Part shown: one piece after another, positions 18,120 through 27,975 of the stretch
How the letters are laid out: the number at the start of each line of letters is the position of its first letter
How positions within the stretch are numbered: position 1 is the stretch's first letter
From: Dyadobacter soli
GTDB taxonomy: Bacteria; Bacteroidota; Bacteroidia; Cytophagales; Spirosomataceae
DNA: 64,000 nucleotides
Direction of reading: 5' to 3'
Assembly (NCBI RefSeq): GCF_900101885.1
Contig: NZ_FNAN01000017.1
Location: 62,001 to 126,000 of the forward strand
Made by a program: the position numbers and the translations under genes
The notes under the pieces: model-generated
The model's input: only the letters and a program-made list of their open reading frames with translations
Databases searched by the model: none
Told to the model about the DNA's origin: nothing

Positions 18120-20531
18120 ATGATCAAAAATTATTTTTCCATAGCTATCCGAAGCTTTCGGGCAAACCTGCAATACACCTTCGTAAATCTTGCCGGATTG
18201 AGTGTCGGTCTGATGAGTGTGTTTTTAATCATTTCATATCTCACCTTTGAACTATCGTTTGACAAGCATTATTCCAACTCCGACAGAATTTATCAAATCA
18301 TCAGCGAGGAAAAGGGGACAGCACCGTTTATTAAAACCGCCGAGGTTCCAGACGTACTTGGGGCTACGCTTCATGCGGAATTTCCTGAAATAGAAGCGCA
18401 TACCGCCTTCTCGGATTATGAACGTACCGTTTGGGTCAATGATAAACCACACACGCTAAATTCCGTAACAGGAGCCACCAATTTTGTTCAAGTATTTAAT
18501 TTGCCTTTTGTTTATGGGAATGCATCCACCTGTTTTTCTCAGCCGCAGTCGGTAGTTCTCAGTCAAAAAGCCGCAGACGAACTATTCCCGGGAGAGAGCC
18601 CTATCGGAAAAAGCATTAAACTCTCAAAAAATTCGTCGCCAGTATACACCGTGACGGGCTTGATCCGCAATGTTCCTCCTAATACAGTGTTCAAAGCAGA
18701 TATTATTTTTGCACTCAATAAAGATAATGCCCCCAATATATTAGACTTTACATCTTACAGCGCTTTCGGAACTCAGTATATTCTTTTAAAGCCGGGAGGC
18801 GACATTGAAAAATTGCAGCAAAAAATAGGCGGGTTTCTGAAAAAATATAAGACCAATCAAAAGCAAGACATAGGCTTCATCAAACTTACCGACATACATC
18901 TGAGAGCATCTGATATTAGCGCCGAACTAGATAACACTGTCAATATCAAATACATATATATTCTATCAGGAGTATGTGCGCTCATTCTGATCATCGCGTG
19001 TATCAACTATATCAACCTAACTACCGCACGATCCCTGCAAAGAATTAAAGAGGTGGGTATTCGTAAAACTTTGGGGAGTAGTAGAAAGCAGCTGGCGTTC
19101 CAGTTCATCGGCGAATCCTTCTTATTTTTTGCAGTCGCCCTTGTATTAGCGATGCTGCTGAGTTACTTGGTTTGGCCGTTTTTTATTTCTATGTTAAATA
19201 TCCAGTTGCCATTATCCTATCTTTTCACCATTCCAAACATCTTACTTTTAGTCGCAGCAGGTTTGCTTTCAGGCATTCTCTCAGGGGTTTATCCTTCTCT
19301 TCTCGTAAGCGGAGCCCAGTCCGCGGGCATATTGAAAAAGGAGCCACGAAGCTTCTTTCTAAATTTTCGGTTAAGAAAGGTTTTGATTGTGACCCAATTT
19401 GCCTTATCCACTATTTTGATTATTTGTACACTGGTAATATGGGATCAATTCAAATACCTTAGAAACAGACCGCTGGGTTTCGCTAAGGACCATTTATTGT
19501 TTCTTCCGAAGGCCGATATTGAAAACCATCAATACGCCTTTAAAAAAGCACTTATTGACTATCCAAATGTAGAGAATGTCAGCTTTTCAGACATTCAGGT
19601 AGGTAGTGGTTTCGGCGTTTATTCGAGTAATACGAATCCATCGGACACTGCCAAACGCTTAGATTTTGCATACATTAGTGCAGATTACGATTTTGTAAAA
19701 ACTTGGAAAATTAAACTGAAAGAAGGCCGGCTATTTTCAGAAACCATCACCCGGGACGCAATCAATTTTGATTCACTTGCAAAAAAGTGCAAGGATCCAA
19801 ATGTATATTCAACACGCCCTATAATTGTTTCAGAATCACTGGTAAAAGCCCTGAATATCTCCAACCCGATTAACCATGTATTGCGCGAGGGATCACCTTC
19901 TGGAACCATCATCGGCGTACTAAAAGATTTCCAATTGACTACCTTAAAAGAAACAAGCCCTTTATTGATATATGACCTCCTACGCAAAAGCTCATTTGCT
20001 TATACGTACATTCGTGTAAAAGACAGCAACTTGCCCGAGACGATAAGCCATATTGAAAATACCTGGAAAACATTTTTTCCAAACGAGACTTTCACTTACA
20101 CATTTGCAGACGACAAACTGAATAGATTATACGACTCCGAACGGCGGCAAACCCAGATTTTCACCTACTTTGCATCGATTGCCATTATTATTTCTGCGAT
20201 TGGTCTTTATTGCCTTGCTTCATTAGTTGTGAAACAGCGAAACAAGGAAATTGGTATCCGGAAAGTAATGGGCGCTTCGATTTCGAATATCGCAATTATG
20301 ATTTCCAGCGATTTTTTGATTTTGATTGTTACAGCATTGATCATCGCATTTCCGGTCGCTTATTTGGCCATGCAACATTGGCTGCAAGATTATCCATTTC
20401 GGATAGACATAGAGTGGATGACCTTTGCCATCGCCGCTATCCTGACGGTATCGGTAGGTATGCTCACAGTAGAGCTTCAAGTAATTGCCGCTGCGAGATT
20501 AGATCCTGTTAAAAGTTTGAAAACCGAGTAG
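18120..20531 (+). CDS. FtsX/MacB-type ABC transporter permease
   Basis: 803 residues with the layout of large Bacteroidota MacB-like permeases: an N-terminal membrane helix (LAGLSVGLMSVFLIISYL), a MacB periplasmic core, then membrane helices ALILIIACINYINLTTA and FLFFAVALVLAMLLSYLVW with the FtsX-type cytoplasmic element RIKEVGIRKTLGSSRKQLAF. A second periplasmic domain and a second FtsX repeat (RNKEIGIRKVMGASISNIAI) follow. These proteins couple cytoplasmic ATP hydrolysis to periplasmic movement, for example of lipoproteins, peptides or drugs. No ATPase gene is adjacent, so it must use one encoded elsewhere. The local base composition is more AT-rich than the surrounding T9SS genes. Confidence 0.9.
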   Translation: MIKNYFSIAIRSFRANLQYTFVNLAGLSVGLMSVFLIISYLTFELSFDKHYSNSDRIYQIISEEKGTAPFIKTAEVPDVLGATLHAEFPEIEAHTAFSDYERTVWVNDKPHTLNSVTGATNFVQVFNLPFVYGNASTCFSQPQSVVLSQKAADELFPGESPIGKSIKLSKNSSPVYTVTGLIRNVPPNTVFKADIIFALNKDNAPNILDFTSYSAFGTQYILLKPGGDIEKLQQKIGGFLKKYKTNQKQDIGFIKLTDIHLRASDISAELDNTVNIKYIYILSGVCALILIIACINYINLTTARSLQRIKEVGIRKTLGSSRKQLAFQFIGESFLFFAVALVLAMLLSYLVWPFFISMLNIQLPLSYLFTIPNILLLVAAGLLSGILSGVYPSLLVSGAQSAGILKKEPRSFFLNFRLRKVLIVTQFALSTILIICTLVIWDQFKYLRNRPLGFAKDHLLFLPKADIENHQYAFKKALIDYPNVENVSFSDIQVGSGFGVYSSNTNPSDTAKRLDFAYISADYDFVKTWKIKLKEGRLFSETITRDAINFDSLAKKCKDPNVYSTRPIIVSESLVKALNISNPINHVLREGSPSGTIIGVLKDFQLTTLKETSPLLIYDLLRKSSFAYTYIRVKDSNLPETISHIENTWKTFFPNETFTYTFADDKLNRLYDSERRQTQIFTYFASIAIIISAIGLYCLASLVVKQRNKEIGIRKVMGASISNIAIMISSDFLILIVTALIIAFPVAYLAMQHWLQDYPFRIDIEWMTFAIAAILTVSVGMLTVELQVIAAARLDPVKSLKTE

Positions 20532-20792
20532 CAATCCATTCCACTATTAAAACTGAACTGTAATCGGCTTAAAGCAGATAGGCTATTGTGCTTATGCGAA
20601 CCTTTCAATACAAGCAGTGATACTTCTACGATGCTACCGGCTGCGATTTTTCCGCATTAATGGCATCACAGGATTAAACTTGGTTACAGCACGAGAAAGT
20701 ATTTCTCGATCTCCTTCGCTCCTGACTGTTATTACATCATAAAAGCGGCGAGCGATTTGTGGTGAACTTTGGGACTTTATTAGAGCTGAATA

Positions 20793-21458
20793 TCATAAAT
20801 TAAATATCAGAGGATCAACTTCGAAAGGCCCGTTGTAGCACCTGTGTTCTTTCAAATTTGATAGTACATCTCCGAGCTTATACTTATTATTGCGAGGCGA
20901 TATGATTTGATCAATTTCTTCTATGCTAGCCCAAAACACCGTATAGTCTCCGGTGTCCTCCTTTGATAAATTGTTATCGATTGCATATTCCACAAATGTA
21001 GTAGTACCTGCTTTTACTAATATAAAAGAAGGGAAAGCATTAGCGCTATTTTTCGTTGAGTCCATGTAGGCGAATAGGTCATGCCGCTCATCAAACCAAT
21101 GAGATGCTACCAGCTCCTCCCTCAGATTGAAATAGGCAATTTTATCGAATGGCTCTATTTTCTGGTAAAAAAATAGTTTGCTGCCCATGTTAATGTTGCA
21201 ATCTCCTGCTTCATGGGAACTCATCTTGGTGAAATCATCTAACCTAATGGCCCCGCACGGATGTTTACTGCCATTTTTTTTCACTCTCCCCATGTTTAAT
21301 AGAATTAGGTCGGAGCTGGAATTGTTCTTAAAATTCAAACGAAGTGATTTTAGCTTTTTTGCACTCGTATTAAAATGAAAAGATATACTGATTTTTGACT
21401 GACCTGTGCATCCAGCGAAGGTTATCAAAATGAAAAGCACACATATTTTATTTTTCAT
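20793..21458 (-). CDS. Hypothetical lipoprotein
   Basis: Starts MKNKICVLFILITFAGC with a lipobox ending in Cys17. The mature part (ISISFHFNTSAKKLKSLRLN, SSHEAGDCNINMGSKLFF) has beta-rich character and no catalytic motif I recognise. The region is AT-rich. It lies alone between the permease and the heme lipoprotein operon, with 260 bp on one side and 354 bp on the other. Likely an inner-face or periplasmic lipoprotein; function unknown. Confidence 0.7.
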   Translation of the reverse strand: MKNKICVLFILITFAGCTGQSKISISFHFNTSAKKLKSLRLNFKNNSSSDLILLNMGRVKKNGSKHPCGAIRLDDFTKMSSHEAGDCNINMGSKLFFYQKIEPFDKIAYFNLREELVASHWFDERHDLFAYMDSTKNSANAFPSFILVKAGTTTFVEYAIDNNLSKEDTGDYTVFWASIEEIDQIISPRNNKYKLGDVLSNLKEHRCYNGPFEVDPLIFNL

Positions 21459-21694
21459 AATAACTAGGAAAAACGAGTCGAAGTCGTCAATGATTTTATA
21501 GGCGTGTAGAGGTATGATTAATTCTAATTTTTACATTTCACTCCAATAGCTTATTTGAGTCAGACAATTGATGATATACCTTCAATATCCTCAATACTGA
21601 CTTTGAATGGTTCCACCTTTCAAAGTCAGCAATATTATGTCCCATTAAACTTAAACAATACAATATAAATATCATCTCGATCATCTAGGAATTC

Positions 21695-21820
21695 TTAGCT
21701 GACCTTATCCCCAACCTTGGACCGCAATCTGTTCAGTTCCCGGCGCACGTGCTTGTTGTACCCGAGTACCGAGTCGATCGGTGAACATCCAATAGAAATG
21801 TCAGCTACTGTTTCAACCAT
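21695..21820 (-). CDS. Short basic ORF, 41 residues, overlapping the heme lipoprotein stop
   Basis: Begins ATG at 21820, eight bases inside the end of the upstream gene, in the arrangement of translationally coupled genes. The product (MVETVADISIGCSPIDSV, then YNKHVRRELNRLRSKVGD) is amphipathic and basic toward its end and has coding-like composition. It could instead be a C-terminal fragment of a lost gene. No family is recognised. Confidence 0.35.
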   Translation of the reverse strand: MVETVADISIGCSPIDSVLGYNKHVRRELNRLRSKVGDKVS

Positions 21821-22859
21821 TTACAGAATAAACGTCGGTCTGGCGGAAGTACTTCTTCCAATCGAAATCCTTATACCGCAATTTGTCGCCCTCGCTCATC
21901 TGGTGACAGCTCATACACAATGCGCCCGAGCCCGCGATGATGACGTTATCGATCCCCTGTTGGGTCTGATCCAGAAATTTTACGGTGTTCTGGCGCGCAT
22001 TCAGTATCCGTTTTTCGAGTACATCTTTGTACGCCCAGTTGTTATAGTCCGGAGAAGCCTTTGCCAGTTCGTATATTTTGACCGCCATTGCATGGTCCCC
22101 CGTTTTTACGATCATGTCACCCATATTCAAAAAATATCCCTCGATGTTGTGCGGCGCAATCCAGTTGTTGTAACAGGCGCGGTCTTTCCCAAGATTGTGG
22201 CCCGACAAATCGCGGTTGAGAATGTGCCGGATATCGGGGTTAGCGCGGTCAATGGGTGATGTATAGCAATCTTCGAGCGTTGTCCATTGCATTTCCAGGG
22301 CATATTTATACGGCTCGGACTGCGGGGGTAAACTGGTGTATCCGATGCCAATAGTGAACTTGTTGAATTCCGGCCAGGCGGCAATCGATTCCTGGCCTTT
22401 GAGGACGGCACTTTGTTGAACCGGCCCTGGCTGCGGTTGCAAGCTGGCATACGCCATTTCAGCATTGGACAAGAAGCCCAGAATGCGCTTATCATTGGTA
22501 TTGAGCTGATACGCCCTGGTGAAATACCTGTATGCGTTGTTGATGTAATCGGGAATATTACCCAGCGGCTGCGTACTGCGCATCCCCTCGGACAGCACCC
22601 AGAAATTGGCAAAACCTAAATGCGCCGCAACCACTACATTGGTGGAATCCTCGCTATACTGCTTTTCCAACCTGCTGATGATCGTTTTGACATTGCTGAC
22701 ATTGCCGCTATGAAACTGTTCCCAGAAAAACTCGTTTTCGGGATCATCCACACTGTTATAGATCTTCTCGAATGCGGAAGGTTCGTGTGGATGGTCGGAG
22801 CAGGCATTCATGCACACGGCGCCTGCAAAAATGGTCATGGCTATAATCGTCTTTTTCAT
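21813..22859 (-). CDS. Lipoprotein with a single c-type heme site and TPR-like helices
   Basis: 348 residues. Signal and lipobox: TIFAGAVCMNAC followed by SDHPHEPS. The middle is helical with TPR-like pairs (YINNAYRYFTRAYQLNTNDK, GDHAMAVKIYELAKASPDY). Near the end lies ALCMSCHQMSEGD, a CxxCH heme c binding motif (Cys315, Cys318, His319); a His or Met axial partner is not certain. Cytochrome attachment requires the periplasmic side, which agrees with the lipoprotein signal. It starts 28 bp after the amidohydrolase stop and so is co-transcribed with it. An electron-transfer or sensor role is plausible; I do not recognise the family. Confidence 0.75.
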   Translation of the reverse strand: MKKTIIAMTIFAGAVCMNACSDHPHEPSAFEKIYNSVDDPENEFFWEQFHSGNVSNVKTIISRLEKQYSEDSTNVVVAAHLGFANFWVLSEGMRSTQPLGNIPDYINNAYRYFTRAYQLNTNDKRILGFLSNAEMAYASLQPQPGPVQQSAVLKGQESIAAWPEFNKFTIGIGYTSLPPQSEPYKYALEMQWTTLEDCYTSPIDRANPDIRHILNRDLSGHNLGKDRACYNNWIAPHNIEGYFLNMGDMIVKTGDHAMAVKIYELAKASPDYNNWAYKDVLEKRILNARQNTVKFLDQTQQGIDNVIIAGSGALCMSCHQMSEGDKLRYKDFDWKKYFRQTDVYSVNG

Positions 22860-22887
22860 ATGGATTTGTGGATTGAGTGTTTGGTGT

Positions 22888-24201
22888 CTATATGGTTCGC
22901 ATGATCCGGGCTGCGATATCGCCTACGCGCATTGCTATATTTTCCAGGTCATGGAAAAGCCATTCACCGCGATGCCGCGCCAATTTCCCATTGATCACGA
23001 TCGTGTCTATACAGGCTTCCTGCAAGTAGTAAAAGGCTGGATTTCGAAGGAATACCTCGTTAGAAAAGGCGTCCCATTTAAAAAGCGAGAAACAGGCTTT
23101 GCTCCCGACCGCAATGTGGGCCGACGTGTTCAGATCGGCATATGCATTCGCATTTTCCATTGAATCGAAGAAAAACTGGTTGCTTGCATAAGGTATCTGC
23201 ACGGGAAATTCCATGTTTTCAAGCACCCGGTGGTTCACCAGCGAGCGGTAATATTGCAGCAACAACCGTTGTTGAAATAACAGGCTATCGGTTGAACTTG
23301 TTGGAATGTCGGTCCCGACCGACCATTTTAAACCGGGCACATCGGCCATAAACCGCGCTGCGGGCTCGCCGAGCCCGGTTTGCATTTCGGCCTCGGGTGT
23401 GATGGTTACCAGGCAACCCGCCTTGCCTACCAGTGTCATTTCTTCCTGTGAAAGCGTATTGCAATGCACCAGGTTGAGTGTTTCGGTCAACAGGCCGTGC
23501 TCGGCGAGCTGCATGACAGGCTTGTTGATTTTGCCCAAAAGCGAGCAGCCGATGTGCATCGAAGCCGGAATCTGCAATGCCCTGGCCAGTTCGATATCTG
23601 CCCGGTTGACGTCCATTACCGCAAATTCCGGCCCACGCATCCCCATTCCGATCCGGACGTTCGGTGTCATATTACCAAACTTTTTGACCAGGGCTTCGAT
23701 ATACCGGTCGTGACGGGTAATGCTATGGTTCCAGTATTTCTCACGCTCGATGGCGGAGGTAGCGTGCAGGAAGAGCACATTGAGCCCCGAATCCAGAGCC
23801 GCCTGCGCTGCCGCATCCGCATGTTCCGCAGAATTCATAATGTGCGACCAGTCGAAAACAGTAGCGATACCGGCCAGCGCGCATTGTATATAGCCGTAAA
23901 GATTTATATAGTACAACTCTTCCGCGCTGATCTGTGACGCGATGTTGCCGGCCACTTTGTCGAGATATTCCAAAAGCATCATATCCGATGCCACGCCTTT
24001 GAAAGGCGCCTGCCATACGTGGCGGTGCGCATCGGTCAGGCCAGGCAGGGCAAGCATCCCCTCGCCGTTTACGACATCCGGTCCGTATTCTTCCGTACCG
24101 CTCTCGGTGATCGCGGTGATGATGCCCGCTTCTGAAATGTGAATGTCCGACCTATTTGTGATTGGGCCGCCGTCAAAAATGTGAACGTTTTTAATGATCA
24201 T
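22888..24201 (-). CDS. Amidohydrolase of the cytosine deaminase / TRZ-ATZ type
   Basis: 437 residues with the metal-binding opening GLTDAHRHVWQAPF, then the barrel histidines in SMHIGCSL, LVHCNTLS and the aspartate-bearing WSVGTDIPTSSTDSLLFQQR. N- and C-terminal beta segments close the usual urease-like sandwich (MIIKNVHIFDGGPIT; TIVINGKLARHRGEW). Related enzymes hydrolyse C-N bonds of cyclic amides, amidines or halogenated triazines. No signal peptide, so cytoplasmic. It forms an operon with the 72-residue protein 10 bp upstream and the heme lipoprotein 28 bp downstream. The substrate is unknown. Confidence 0.88.
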   Translation of the reverse strand: MIIKNVHIFDGGPITNRSDIHISEAGIITAITESGTEEYGPDVVNGEGMLALPGLTDAHRHVWQAPFKGVASDMMLLEYLDKVAGNIASQISAEELYYINLYGYIQCALAGIATVFDWSHIMNSAEHADAAAQAALDSGLNVLFLHATSAIEREKYWNHSITRHDRYIEALVKKFGNMTPNVRIGMGMRGPEFAVMDVNRADIELARALQIPASMHIGCSLLGKINKPVMQLAEHGLLTETLNLVHCNTLSQEEMTLVGKAGCLVTITPEAEMQTGLGEPAARFMADVPGLKWSVGTDIPTSSTDSLLFQQRLLLQYYRSLVNHRVLENMEFPVQIPYASNQFFFDSMENANAYADLNTSAHIAVGSKACFSLFKWDAFSNEVFLRNPAFYYLQEACIDTIVINGKLARHRGEWLFHDLENIAMRVGDIAARIMRTI

Positions 24202-24211
24202 GGCTTTACTG

Positions 24212-24430
24212 TCAATGTTTTTTCAATTTGATAATGCTTTTGAGTAATGAGTCCTTTTTGCCATCAGGAAGCAGATTGAACTTGATCCACAGACGGTTAT
24301 CGCTTTGAAAGACGACCTCCCATTCGTCGGCTTTCGTGCTGGTCTGCGGGTCTGTGAGCGTGAGCGTTTGAGACGAGCGCTCGTAGGTCCAGTTGTAGAT
24401 ATGCTTTTCGCCGGGCAGGTGTTTCTTCAT
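24212..24430 (-). CDS. Small hypothetical protein, possible lipocalin-like fragment
   Basis: 72 residues from the ATG at 24430 (a TTG at 24442 would add four). The sequence HIYNWTYERSSQTLTLTD and EWEVVFQSDNRLWIKF has alternating strands as in the last part of lipocalin-like domains, but no signal peptide or first half exists upstream. It precedes the amidohydrolase by 10 bp. It may be a real small protein or the 3' remnant of a lipocalin gene. Confidence 0.5.
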   Translation of the reverse strand: MKKHLPGEKHIYNWTYERSSQTLTLTDPQTSTKADEWEVVFQSDNRLWIKFNLLPDGKKDSLLKSIIKLKKH

Positions 24431-24681
24431 GGCATAGAGCAATTCTGTTTTGGTTTAACGGAAGGATTCCTCCCGATTTCCTGACAAAATTGCAACTGCA
24501 AAGCACTGATGACCAATTACAACCGGACGAAGTGGGACATTTGGGGGGTCAACCAGCGGAACTAACGGCTCATCCGTAGATATCCCGTTTCAAGTGCTTT
24601 TTATCCCCGGCCGTCTGAATATTCTTCCAAAAACGTGTCATGGTAGCCAACTTTGGATAGTTACCAACCATCGAGAACCGC

Positions 24682-25722
24682 ATGCCATCTATGAGATTAC
24701 CGAAATACATAGCCAGCGAATACCAGCTTATGCTAGGGATTCTGATCCCGTATTCGGTGCTTTTGAACTTTTTGATTTTTTCCAAACCCTATTTTAACGA
24801 CTACGTTTTCGCCGTCCAGGTCACGCTCATCACGCTCTCGATCAAAGTAGTGGATTGGCAGCTCCACACGATTATCGCGATGGCATTGGCGGGAAAATTT
24901 CTGAAACCTGCCGACACCATGCGCCGGATAGGCGTTTCGCTGCTTCTTTTTGTCCCCCTTACCGCATTGGTTAACACGTTGATATTTGTGTTTTACTACC
25001 AAACCGGCATCGGAGAAGCTTACTTTAACACCGAAAATTACGGTTGGGTGCTCATATCGGGCGTAGGACTGAATATGCTCGCAACGTTCCTGCATGAGGG
25101 AATGTCCAATTTCGAAAAATGGAAGGCTGCGCTCACCGAAACGGAGCAGTTGAAAACCGAATATGCCAAAAGCCGACTGGAAGGGCTAAAAACGCAGGTG
25201 AACCCGCATTTCCTCTTCAATAGCATCAATACGTTGTCAAGCCTGATCGGCGAGGACCCCGGGAAGGCGGAAGTGTTTCTGGATGAAATGTGTAAAGTAT
25301 ACCGCTATCTGCTCAAAACCGACGAAGGCGAGTTCGTAACCCTTCAAACAGAGCTGCAATTCCTGAATTCATGGTTTTACATTCTGAAAATCCGCTATGG
25401 CCAGGCCATTCATTTCGATATGGACGTGGACAATAATTCCCTTGAAAAACGCATCCCGCCACTCACCTTGCAGCTGTTGATCGAGCAGATTCTGAATCGG
25501 AACATCATCAGTAAGCTCAAACCGTTGCGGATATGCATTACTGTGACGGACGCCGGGCGGCTGGCATTGCAGCATACGGTGGCATTGAAAATTGCCGTGG
25601 AGGACCAGGCAGGTAACGCCGGGCTGGAAAACGTAGTCAACAAATTCCGGCTGCTCGACCTGGAACCGATGCGCATTGCCCGTAATGGTGACACGCAAAC
25701 CATCGAAATTCCACTCACGTGA
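24682..25722 (+). CDS. LytS-family sensor kinase with degenerate ATP-binding N-box
   Basis: 346 residues: four membrane helices (LMLGILIPYSVLLNFLIF onward), then a linker and the LytS kinase domain with LKTQVNPHFLFNSINTLSSL (His176 presumed phosphorylated). Where family members have VENAxKH in the ATP-binding N-box, this protein has LLIEQILNRNIISK around residues 266-274, so the catalytic Asn is missing. The glycine-rich GLxN element near the end survives as AGLENVV. It was likely duplicated from the neighbour (25873-26952), which keeps the motif. It probably works as a dimer partner or regulator rather than as a kinase. Confidence 0.8.
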   Translation: MPSMRLPKYIASEYQLMLGILIPYSVLLNFLIFSKPYFNDYVFAVQVTLITLSIKVVDWQLHTIIAMALAGKFLKPADTMRRIGVSLLLFVPLTALVNTLIFVFYYQTGIGEAYFNTENYGWVLISGVGLNMLATFLHEGMSNFEKWKAALTETEQLKTEYAKSRLEGLKTQVNPHFLFNSINTLSSLIGEDPGKAEVFLDEMCKVYRYLLKTDEGEFVTLQTELQFLNSWFYILKIRYGQAIHFDMDVDNNSLEKRIPPLTLQLLIEQILNRNIISKLKPLRICITVTDAGRLALQHTVALKIAVEDQAGNAGLENVVNKFRLLDLEPMRIARNGDTQTIEIPLT

Positions 25723-25872
25723 GCACATTTGAGGTTATGTTTTTGCCATTTCGCCTGAAAAATCACCAATTCGTCGGCAAGTGGTTGTATCCGCGCATAA
25801 TCCTTGGCACATTTGTTCAGCCCATGAAATAATACAGTAAATTACTATGAAATCTACCCACAGATACAACGA

Positions 25873-26952
25873 ATGTTCCATTACCGGCCCTCTTTCATCG
25901 AATGGTTGACGCTTGTATGCATGTTCCCGATTGTGATATGCACGGCGGGTTATCAGCTGTATGGAAGCCGTTATTTCCACGACGTCGAGGTTTTTGCGGT
26001 CACCACGTCTTTGATCGTGGCGATTTCGCTTACGTGCTGGTATTTCCATTTTATGCTGATCCAAAAGTTTGCCGCGTTCTTCCCTACATTCAAAGATATG
26101 TGGAAGCGCGTGCTGGCAATGATCTGGCTGGACATCATCGTCCTGAAAATCAACATGGCCATTGCTTTCTACGGATTCGACGCGGTGCATTTATTCGGGT
26201 ATGAATTTGTGCATGAAAATTTCGTATTCAGCTCCATTATCGGCATCACCGTCACGGTCATCGGCATTACCCTTTGTGAAACGGAATACGTATTCAAAAA
26301 ATGGAAGGAAAGCCTCGCGATGAAAGAACTGGCGCAAATGCAGTACCACGAGCAGGAGTTCGAAAACCTGATCAGGCAGATCAACCCGCATTTTTTGTTC
26401 AATAATCTCAATACGCTCTCCTCACTGATTACCACCGACCCGGCCAAAGCCGAATATTTCCTGGACGAGCTTAGCAAAGTGTACCGATACCTGATGCGTA
26501 ATAACCAGGAAGTGCTCTCGACGCTGGGAAATGAAATGCAGTTCATAGGTTCTTACATCGCCCTACTCCAAATCCGGCACGGCCAGGCGATACAGTTCCA
26601 GATGGTCGACCTTACCTCCTTCGAAGACCGGATACTTCCCTCGCTGTCACTACAACTGCTTGTCGAAAACGCAGTGAAACACAATATGGCCCGGAAGGAC
26701 CGACCATTGCAAATTTCCATTTCGGTAGACGGGCAGGAAAGGCTGGTGGTTGAAAATAATTTGCAGCAAAAGCCGGGAAACGTCCCGTCCAATAAAATCG
26801 GGTTATCCAATATTTCGCTTAAATACAAGATGCTCGGCCAACCCGCGGCTTTGATCGAGAAAGATGAACGCACTTTCAGGGTGAGGCTCGCATTAATGCA
26901 CCGCGGCGAGGTGGAAGAGCATCATCAGGTACTTGCGCATTTACCTGCCTAA
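25873..26952 (+). CDS. LytS-family sensor histidine kinase, intact
   Basis: 359 residues with four membrane helices (LTLVCMFPIVICTAGYQLYG onward), the phosphorylation motif IRQINPHFLFNNLNTLSSL (His173) and a full N-box QLLVENAVKHNMARKD (Asn266). The C-terminal IGLSNISLKYKMLGQPA is the glycine-rich part. The domain order matches the preceding gene and identity in the kinase core is high by eye. It is followed 22 bp later by a LytTR response regulator, its expected partner. Confidence 0.9.
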   Translation: MFHYRPSFIEWLTLVCMFPIVICTAGYQLYGSRYFHDVEVFAVTTSLIVAISLTCWYFHFMLIQKFAAFFPTFKDMWKRVLAMIWLDIIVLKINMAIAFYGFDAVHLFGYEFVHENFVFSSIIGITVTVIGITLCETEYVFKKWKESLAMKELAQMQYHEQEFENLIRQINPHFLFNNLNTLSSLITTDPAKAEYFLDELSKVYRYLMRNNQEVLSTLGNEMQFIGSYIALLQIRHGQAIQFQMVDLTSFEDRILPSLSLQLLVENAVKHNMARKDRPLQISISVDGQERLVVENNLQQKPGNVPSNKIGLSNISLKYKMLGQPAALIEKDERTFRVRLALMHRGEVEEHHQVLAHLPA

Positions 26953-26974
26953 TAAATGACTGATCTACAAAATC

Positions 26975-27763
26975 ATGATGAAAGTACTTATTATCGAAGA
27001 CGAAGACCTGGCGGTGGCCAAACTCAAACGGTCACTGCAAAGCATCGGCCGTGACATCGAAATCGTGGGCACTACCGATAGCGTGGAGGGCACCGTGGAA
27101 TGGCTCAATAAGAACCCCGCCCCAGACCTGATCCTGGCCGATATTGAGCTCGTCGATGGGCAGAGTTTCGAAATCTTTAATCGTGTGGAGGTTTCCAGCA
27201 CGGTCATCTTCACGACCTCTTACGATGAATATGCATTGAAAGCATTCAAGGTCAATAGCGTGGATTATCTGTTGAAACCGGTGCAGAAAGAGGAATTGGA
27301 AGCCGCCCTGAACAAATTCACCAACTGGATCGAAAAGCCCAAACAGGCAGGCGCTCAGGGCCAGCCGGTCGTCAACATCGAAAACCTGGCCGCGCAGCTG
27401 CACCAGCATATGAACACGCGGCAGTACCGAAGACGCTTCTTGGTTAAAAGTGTGCAGAAACTCGTTTCGATCAACGTGGAAGATATCGCCTACTTCTATT
27501 CGGAAGAAAAGCTGGTATTCTTCAAAACGTATAACAATAAACGTTTTGTGGTCGATTACACGATGGATGAACTGGAAAACATGCTGCAACCGGAAAATTT
27601 CTACCGGATCAGCCGGTCTTTTTTCGTTTCCCCAGCCGCTCTGGACCAGATCAACGACTATTTTGGCCACCGGCTTGCGCTAAAACTCCGGCCAGATCAT
27701 GAAAAAGAAGTGATCGTAAGCCGGGAAAAGGTAACGGATTTTAAGCATTGGCTGGGTAAATAG
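26975..27763 (+). CDS. LytTR DNA-binding response regulator
   Basis: 262 residues. The receiver domain has the acidic pocket IIEDEDLAV, the phosphoacceptor in LILADIELVDG and the conserved Lys in VDYLLKPVQKEELEAA. A LytTR DNA-binding domain begins about residue 155 (RRFLVKSVQKLVSINVEDIA, ENFYRISRSFFVS). Such proteins bind direct repeats upstream of surface and polysaccharide genes. Likely phosphorylated by the LytS kinase directly upstream. Confidence 0.93.
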   Translation: MMKVLIIEDEDLAVAKLKRSLQSIGRDIEIVGTTDSVEGTVEWLNKNPAPDLILADIELVDGQSFEIFNRVEVSSTVIFTTSYDEYALKAFKVNSVDYLLKPVQKEELEAALNKFTNWIEKPKQAGAQGQPVVNIENLAAQLHQHMNTRQYRRRFLVKSVQKLVSINVEDIAYFYSEEKLVFFKTYNNKRFVVDYTMDELENMLQPENFYRISRSFFVSPAALDQINDYFGHRLALKLRPDHEKEVIVSREKVTDFKHWLGK

Positions 27764-27975
27764 CAGGCGGCGCCCATTCCGGCTTTATCCCTAAAAGTCC
27801 CAGTTCGGCAAGAAGCCACGCCAGTTCACACCACAGCAGATTGCCGCACAACACGCCAGTAACCAGTTTTGCACTACAATGAACTGACAGGCTGCCTGCA
27901 TAGAGGGGTATCAGGTAGAAGTTTCGGCTTTTATATATCGTCAGCAGTCTTAGCATAAATTATCACCTTACCGCC

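Noticed and set aside
24682-25722. Idea that the first LytS gene is frameshifted
   Set aside because: The frame is open over its full length and keeps the membrane helices and His motif; only the N-box differs, so it is a degenerate but possibly expressed protein.
27741-27956. Minus-strand hydrophobic ORF of 71 codons (PLYAGSLSVHCSAKLVTGVL)
   Set aside because: It overlaps the end of the LytTR gene, has no family and no clear ribosome site; may be a relic, but the evidence is too weak.
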